Origin: Planctomycetota bacterium
GTDB taxonomy: Bacteria; Planctomycetota; Phycisphaerae; Phycisphaerales; UBA1924
Length of the DNA: 16,640 nt
Assembly: GCA_023434205.1 (NCBI GenBank)
Contig: JAEYTB010000238.1
Span: 1-16,640, forward strand
Direction: 5' to 3'
The position numbers and the translations under genes were made by a program. Positions 12,385 through 16,640 of the stretch are shown here, piece by piece. The notes below the pieces were generated by a model. It saw nothing but the letters and a program-made list of their open reading frames with translations, did no database searches and was not told the origin of the DNA. Every line of letters starts with the position of its first letter. The first letter of the stretch is position 1.

Positions 12385-13461
12385 TCAGGCGCGAGAGAAC
12401 CATCCGAACAGGCCCCTTCTTGGGGACGCTGCGGGCTGCGTTGTCTTGAGGTTGAGGAGCTCGGCGAGACTCGCGGCGACTGCGCGCAAGTCTTTGCTGG
12501 CCTTGGAGGAAGGGCTGTGCAGGAGCACGGGCCTGCGGGCGCGGACGCTGGCGGGGACGGCCGGGTCGTTGTGGATGACGCCCAGGAGCGGGGGCTCGAT
12601 GTTGAGGAATCGCTTGCTGGTGGCGGCGATGCGGGCGTGCACGGCCTGGCCCTCTTCGCGCGAGTTTGCCTGGTTGATGATGATGGCGGTGCGGAAGCCG
12701 GTGCCCGGGGCCTTGGCGGCGCGGAGGTGGGCGACGCACTTGATCATCGCGTAGGCGTCGGCGATGGAGGTGGGTTCGGGGGTGGCGACCACCAGCGTCA
12801 GGTCCGCGGCGGCGGCGAAGGTGGTGACGGTGTCGGAGAGGCCGGCGCCGGTGTCGATGAGGACGGCGTCGGACTGGGCCTCGAGGTCGGAGAGGCCGCG
12901 GAGGATGAACTCGCGCTGGGCGGGGGGGAGGTTGGCCATGCGCGAGAGGCCGACCGCGCCGGGGACCAGGCGGAATCCGCCGGGGGCGTCCACCGCGATG
13001 TGGGAGAGCGTGCGCGTGGGGGCGGGGCGGGCGACGCCGTAGAGGAGCGGGTCCTGCCTGGGCTGCTCGACGACGGCGTCGAGGCGGGTGGTGGGCGTCA
13101 TGCCGCAGAGGACATCGGCGTTGGCCAGGCCCAGGTCGGCGTCCAGGAGCGTGCAGCGCTGGCGGAGCTGGGACAGGGCGATGGCGAGGTTGACGCAGGT
13201 GCTGGTCTTGCCGACGCCGCCCTTGCCGCTGGTGATGGAGACGACGGGGCAGTGGCGCTGCGGGGCCGCGGCGGGGCGGGGCGTTGGGGGCGGGGGCTGG
13301 GGGGCGGGGACGCGGCCGGGGTGCATGGCGTCGACCATGGCGCGGAGGCGCGAGGCCTGGTCGTCGGGGCGGTCCTCGGGCCGGAAACGGTTGTCGCCGG
13401 TGTAGCGCAGCCCGTTGGGCAGCGTGCCGGTGAACGTGATGCTGCTGGGCGCGGAGCTCAC
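12385..13461 (-). CDS. flhG: FlhG/FleN flagellar number regulator, MinD-like ATPase
   Basis: FlhG is a membrane-cycling ATPase that limits flagellar number and stimulates the FlhF GTPase. The 358-aa protein has the deviant Walker A SGKGGVGKTST (78-88, signature K80, P-loop K85), switch I LLDADLGLANADV (105-117) and switch II VLIDTGAGLSD (200-210). DQASRLR (34-40) is the DQAxxLR motif that distinguishes FlhG from MinD and acts on FlhF. GLFGWFSRA at the C-terminus is a short amphipathic membrane-targeting end. About 33 residues precede the DQAxxLR motif and a Pro-rich linker (51-68) separates it from the ATPase; both are longer than usual. The start is GTG at 13461, directly abutting the flhF stop (TAG then GTG), which implies coupled translation. 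A 149-base gap with hairpins follows. Confidence 0.93.
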   Translation of the reverse strand: MSSAPSSITFTGTLPNGLRYTGDNRFRPEDRPDDQASRLRAMVDAMHPGRVPAPQPPPPTPRPAAAPQRHCPVVSITSGKGGVGKTSTCVNLAIALSQLRQRCTLLDADLGLANADVLCGMTPTTRLDAVVEQPRQDPLLYGVARPAPTRTLSHIAVDAPGGFRLVPGAVGLSRMANLPPAQREFILRGLSDLEAQSDAVLIDTGAGLSDTVTTFAAAADLTLVVATPEPTSIADAYAMIKCVAHLRAAKAPGTGFRTAIIINQANSREEGQAVHARIAATSKRFLNIEPPLLGVIHNDPAVPASVRARRPVLLHSPSSKASKDLRAVAASLAELLNLKTTQPAASPRRGLFGWFSRA

Positions 13462-14925
13462 CTAAACCAACTCCCCCTCGAGCACGAGGCGGGCCAGCCG
13501 GTCCGCCTGCGCAAGTTCAATCTGGTCCGGGACTTCCTGTCCGGTTGTGAGGTAACTGACCTTGAGGCGCCCGGCGTGGAGCACGTTGAGGAGCACGCCG
13601 AAGTTCACGGCCTCGTCGAGCTTGCTGAAGATGACCCGCGTGGGCCGGAGCACCTCGAACTTCTGCGCGGCCTTGGCGAGCACGGGCTCGGAGACGGTCG
13701 CGGAGAGGACCAGGTGCGTCTCGTCGGGCGAGCAGGCCTCGATGAAGCCCGAGAGCTCTTCGAGGCGGTTGGCGTCGTGCTGGGAGCGGCCGGCGGAGTC
13801 GATGAGGATGACATCGCAGTCGGCGAAGGCGCTGCACGCCGCGGACATCTCGCGGGGGGTCATGGCGACCTTGAGCGGGAGGCCGATGATGGTGGCGTAG
13901 GTGCGGAGCTGGTCGACGGCGGCGATGCGGTAGGTGTCGCTGGTGATGAGGCCGACCTTCTTGCCCTGGCGGAGCTTGTAGGCGGCGGCGAGCTTGGCGA
14001 TGGTGGTGGTCTTGCCGACGCCGGTGGGGCCGACGAGGGCGATGGTGAGGGGGCGGCCGGATTCGGTGCGGGCGGCGCGGGAGACGTTGCCCACCACGGG
14101 CATCTTCGCGGCGATGTGGCGGAGCATGGACTGGCGGACGACCTCGGGGTCGCCCAGCTCGTCGGGGGTGAGCTCATCGCGGACCAATCCCACCAGCTCC
14201 TCGGCGATGGCGGGGGCGACCTGGGCGTCCTGGAGGCGGAGGTAGAGGTTGAACAGCGGGTCGCTGACGCCGTTGATGTTGCCCATGCCGGTCATGGGGG
14301 CGACGGTGGCGGCGGTGGTGCGGGAGCACTGGAGGACCTGGCCGACGAGGCGCTTGATGGCGGCGAGCTCGACCTGGAGGTCGAGCATGGCGCCGTCGCT
14401 GACGGGGGCGAAGGGGACCTTGGTGGTGAGGCGGCCGATGGCGACCTTGGAGGGCGGGGGCGGCGGCGGGTAGACGTGGTCGAGAAGGGCGGCGCCCACG
14501 CCGTGGGATTCGGGCGGGGGGGGCGGGACTTCTGCGTGGGGGGCGTGGGGGGCCGCGGGGGTTGGCTGGGGACGGGGGCGGGGGGCGAGGTCCTCGACCT
14601 TGACGGGGCGGACGTTGACGGTGGGCGGCTCCCCCACCGCCGCGGGGGCTTCGACCTTGGTGAAGGCCTCAGCGATGAAGTCGGCGGGGGATGGGGCGGG
14701 CGCGGCGGCGGTGGACGCGGCGGCTTTGCGGGGCTTGATGGCGGGGCCGCGGGCGGACATCTGGTCGGCGGCGGTGATCTCGACGACCTGCTTGCCGCCG
14801 ATGCCGAGGACAGCGCCGACCTTGTAGGCGCGGGTGTGGAGGATGACGGCGTCCTTGCCGAGGTCTTTCTTGACCTCGGAGAGGGCCTGGGCCATTGATG
14901 GGGCGCGGTATGTTTTGAGGTTCAT
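13462..14925 (-). CDS. flhF: FlhF, SRP-type GTPase for flagellar placement
   Basis: FlhF is a signal-recognition-particle-like GTPase that fixes where flagella assemble. The 487-aa protein opens with the conserved MNLKTYRAPSMAQALSEVKKDLG (1-23). A Pro/Ala-rich, probably disordered B region of about 95 residues (66-160) follows, then a helical N domain (about 225-285) and the G domain. In the G domain are G1 GPTGVGKTT (299-307), the ITSDTYRIAAVDQLRTYA insertion-box/switch segment (327-344), G3 DSAGR (376-380), G4 SKLDE (434-438) and TGQEVPDQIE (461-470). The frame is open to 14997, but ATG 14925 is chosen because the family N-terminus begins there; its ribosome site is weak (GGCGGA close to the ATG). 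It follows flhA after a 132-base leader with a GGA-loop hairpin and abuts flhG. Confidence 0.95.
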   Translation of the reverse strand: MNLKTYRAPSMAQALSEVKKDLGKDAVILHTRAYKVGAVLGIGGKQVVEITAADQMSARGPAIKPRKAAASTAAAPAPSPADFIAEAFTKVEAPAAVGEPPTVNVRPVKVEDLAPRPRPQPTPAAPHAPHAEVPPPPPESHGVGAALLDHVYPPPPPPSKVAIGRLTTKVPFAPVSDGAMLDLQVELAAIKRLVGQVLQCSRTTAATVAPMTGMGNINGVSDPLFNLYLRLQDAQVAPAIAEELVGLVRDELTPDELGDPEVVRQSMLRHIAAKMPVVGNVSRAARTESGRPLTIALVGPTGVGKTTTIAKLAAAYKLRQGKKVGLITSDTYRIAAVDQLRTYATIIGLPLKVAMTPREMSAACSAFADCDVILIDSAGRSQHDANRLEELSGFIEACSPDETHLVLSATVSEPVLAKAAQKFEVLRPTRVIFSKLDEAVNFGVLLNVLHAGRLKVSYLTTGQEVPDQIELAQADRLARLVLEGELV

Positions 14926-14955
14926 GGTCCGCCGTCCGTGGCCGCGTGCGAGGTT

Positions 14956-14970
14956 CCTGCTTCCAGCAGG
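14956..14970 (-). promoter_or_regulatory. Leader hairpin of flhF with GGA loop
   Basis: On the minus strand CCTGC pairs with GCAGG around TGGAA (coordinates 14956-14960 and 14966-14970), 30 bases upstream of the flhF ATG. The form TGC-WGGAA-GCA matches the hairpin at 6916-6932. A CsrA-type site is a reasonable inference, since CsrA commonly controls flagellar genes. Confidence 0.4.
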
Positions 14971-15057
14971 TGCGGGCGGCAGTGTACCGCGGCGCACCGG
15001 GAACTACCAGAGGGGCGTGGCCGATTTCGGCAAGGGCTGCGCACAAAAAGTTGTCGC

Positions 15058-16640
15058 TTAGGCGGCGACGGGCTGGGGCGCGGTGCGCGGGTCGGAGGGA
15101 AGCCCAACCAGCGCCAGCGACTCAACCTCTACGCCGCTCACGACTTCGTTGTAGCCCAGCACCGCCACGCCGGGGAGGTGCGGGTCGAGGAGCTGCTTGA
15201 CGACGGCCCGGACGGGGGGCGAGGCGATGACCACGGGCGGGTGGCCCGCGGCGACGACGGCCCGCAGGGCGGAGACGACCTGGTCGGCGATGGTGGCCGC
15301 GACGCGCGAGGGCATGTTGACGGTGGTGCCCGCGGCGGAGCGGTCGATGTAGGCGTTGATCTGGTCCTCGAGGGCGGGGTCGAGGGTGACGCAGACCATT
15401 CTCGGAACGCCGCTCTCGGTGGGGGCGGCGTACTGCTGGCAGATGGTGCGGCGCAGGGCGTTGCGCACGTACTCGGTGAGCACCTCGAGGTCCTTGGTCT
15501 TGGCGCCCCAGTCGGCGAGGGTCTCGAGGATGGTCTCCAGGTCGCGGATGGGGACGCGCTCGCGCAGCAGGTTCTGGAGGATCTTCTGGAGGTCGATGGG
15601 CTTGATGACGCCGGGGATGCAGTCCTCGACGAGCTTGGGGGCCTTCTGCTTGAGCTGCTCGAGGAGGTTGTTGACCTCATCGCGGGTGAGCAGCTCGTCG
15701 GCGTGCTTGCGCACGATCTCGGTGATGTGGGTGGCCAGCACGCTGGCGGGGTCCACGACGGTGTAGTTCATGGTCTCGGCGCGCATGCGGAGGGCGGGGT
15801 CGATCCACCAGGCGTCGAGGTTGAAGGCGGGCTCCTTTGTTTGTTCGCCCCAGGAGCCGTCGATGCGGCCGCTGGCCAGGCCCGAGTCCATGGCGAGGAG
15901 CTTGCCGGGCTTGGTGACGCCGGTGGCGACGGGGTTGCCGCGGATCTTGACGCGGTACTCGGTGCTGGAGAGCTGCATGTTGTCGCGGATGCGGACGGGG
16001 GGCATGACCAGGCCCATCTCCACGGCGAGCTGGCGGCGGACGGCGGTGATGCGGTCGAGCAGGTCGCCGCCCTGGCCGGCGTCCACGAGCGAGACCAGGG
16101 CGTAGCCGACCTCGAGCTCCAGCGTGTCCACCTTGAGGAGCTGCTCGACGGGCGGGGGCTCGGGCTTGGCCTGCGCGGCGGGGGCGGCGGCCTGCGCGGC
16201 GGCCTTGCGGGTGGCACGGGTCATGCCCCAGGCGACCAGGCCAAGGCACGCGGCGGTGGCGATCAGCGGCGTGGCGGGGAGCGGCGTCAGGGCGAGGGCG
16301 GCGAGGAAGGCCGCGGTGATGAAGAGGCCCTTGGGCTGGCTCATGACCTGGTCGGTCAGCTCGTTGCCCAGCTCGGCCTTGCTGCCGCTGCGGGTGACGA
16401 TGAGGGCGGAGGCGATGGCGATGACGAAGCTGGGGATCTGGCTGGTCAGGCCGTCGCCGATGGTGAGCTTGGTGAAGACCTCGGCGGTCTGGCCCGCATC
16501 CCACTTGCGGGCGACGATGCCCACGGCGAAGCCGCCCGCGACGTTGATGGCGGTGATGATGAGGCCGGCGATGGCGTCGCCCCGCACGAACTTGCTGGCG
16601 CCGTCCATGGCGCCGAAGAAGTCGGCCTCCTGGGAGATCT
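15058..16640 (-). CDS. flhA: FlhA, flagellar type III export gate protein (5' end outside window)
   Basis: FlhA forms the inner-membrane nonamer that couples the proton gradient to export of flagellar subunits. The visible 526 residues begin inside the family core: EADFFGAMDGASKFVRGDAIAG is the highly conserved loop and GDAIAGLIITAINVAGG starts a membrane helix. Then come LTIGDGLTSQIPSFVIAIASALIVTR and two further hydrophobic segments near GLFITAAFLAALALTP and LIATAACLGLVAWGM. After a charged linker the cytoplasmic domain FlhA-C follows (LLKVDTLELEVGYALVSLVD; MGLVMPPVRIRDNMQL; YTVVDPASVLATHITEIVRKHADELLTRDEVNNLLEQLK; RDLETILETLADW; PVVIASPPVRAVVKQLL). The frame is open to the window edge, so roughly the first 150 or more residues are missing; the ATG at 16608 is internal. 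flhF follows 132 bases downstream. Confidence 0.97.
   Translation of the reverse strand, partial: ISQEADFFGAMDGASKFVRGDAIAGLIITAINVAGGFAVGIVARKWDAGQTAEVFTKLTIGDGLTSQIPSFVIAIASALIVTRSGSKAELGNELTDQVMSQPKGLFITAAFLAALALTPLPATPLIATAACLGLVAWGMTRATRKAAAQAAAPAAQAKPEPPPVEQLLKVDTLELEVGYALVSLVDAGQGGDLLDRITAVRRQLAVEMGLVMPPVRIRDNMQLSSTEYRVKIRGNPVATGVTKPGKLLAMDSGLASGRIDGSWGEQTKEPAFNLDAWWIDPALRMRAETMNYTVVDPASVLATHITEIVRKHADELLTRDEVNNLLEQLKQKAPKLVEDCIPGVIKPIDLQKILQNLLRERVPIRDLETILETLADWGAKTKDLEVLTEYVRNALRRTICQQYAAPTESGVPRMVCVTLDPALEDQINAYIDRSAAGTTVNMPSRVAATIADQVVSALRAVVAAGHPPVVIASPPVRAVVKQLLDPHLPGVAVLGYNEVVSGVEVESLALVGLPSDPRTAPQPVAA

Noticed and set aside
12364..12390. CGGAACTCCGGTGCAGTC on the + strand as part of a cobalamin-type riboswitch
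   Set aside because: Only a short superficial likeness; the rest of the conserved core is absent and no + strand gene follows.
12277..14898. An 873-aa open frame on the + strand across flhG and flhF
   Set aside because: Its translation is Gly/Asp/Glu/Ala-rich low complexity, as expected opposite GC-rich genes, and the minus strand encodes clear FlhG and FlhF with all motifs.

Overview
The window is very GC-rich and densely coded, with long shadow reading frames opposite nearly every gene. An outer-membrane LPS assembly protein (LptD type), several lipobox lipoproteins, a LolA-like/redoxin-like secreted protein and a flhA-flhF-flhG-fliA cluster together point to a diderm, flagellated bacterium. 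I suspect a planctomycete, most likely of the Phycisphaerae, but that placement is inference from gene content and composition and not from a marker gene.

Layout, left to right. (1) 1-2585, +: the 3' part of an LptD-like gene whose start lies outside the window. (2) 2655-4853, -: a three-gene run transcribed leftward: an unrecognised 216-aa protein, a NuoC subunit standing apart from other complex I genes, and a 294-aa lipoprotein. (3) 5006-8892, +: a small 83-aa helical protein, a lipoprotein with a TolB-type beta-propeller, a second lipoprotein resembling the N-terminal domain of TolB/CsgG, and a complete Xer-type tyrosine recombinase followed by a clear intrinsic terminator. (4) 9036-10771, -: folK translationally coupled to a secreted LolA-like plus degenerate redoxin-like protein, bracketed by two short arrays of the octamer AGTGCGAC. 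(5) 10835-16640, -: a flagellar cluster in the order flhA (truncated by the window edge), flhF, flhG, a 96-aa two-helix membrane protein, and a FliA/WhiG-type sigma factor, closed by an intrinsic terminator.

The flagellar genes form one functional set. FlhA is the export gate, the FlhF GTPase and FlhG ATPase set flagellar position and number (FlhG carries the DQAxxLR motif that acts on FlhF), and the sigma factor drives late flagellar genes. LptD, the two TolB-like lipoproteins and the other lipoproteins belong to the cell envelope.

No CRISPR array, insertion sequence, rRNA or tRNA was seen, and I found no clear new multi-gene system. The most interesting signals are small. TolB-like propeller and N-domain folds appear on two adjacent lipoproteins. 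Leader hairpins with a GGA-containing loop recur. A composite element (AAGTTGGC, 15 bases, then ATAA in a hairpin loop) occurs twice with identical spacing. Octamer repeats flank the folK pair, and three starts have a pyrimidine tract where a Shine-Dalgarno sequence would be expected.
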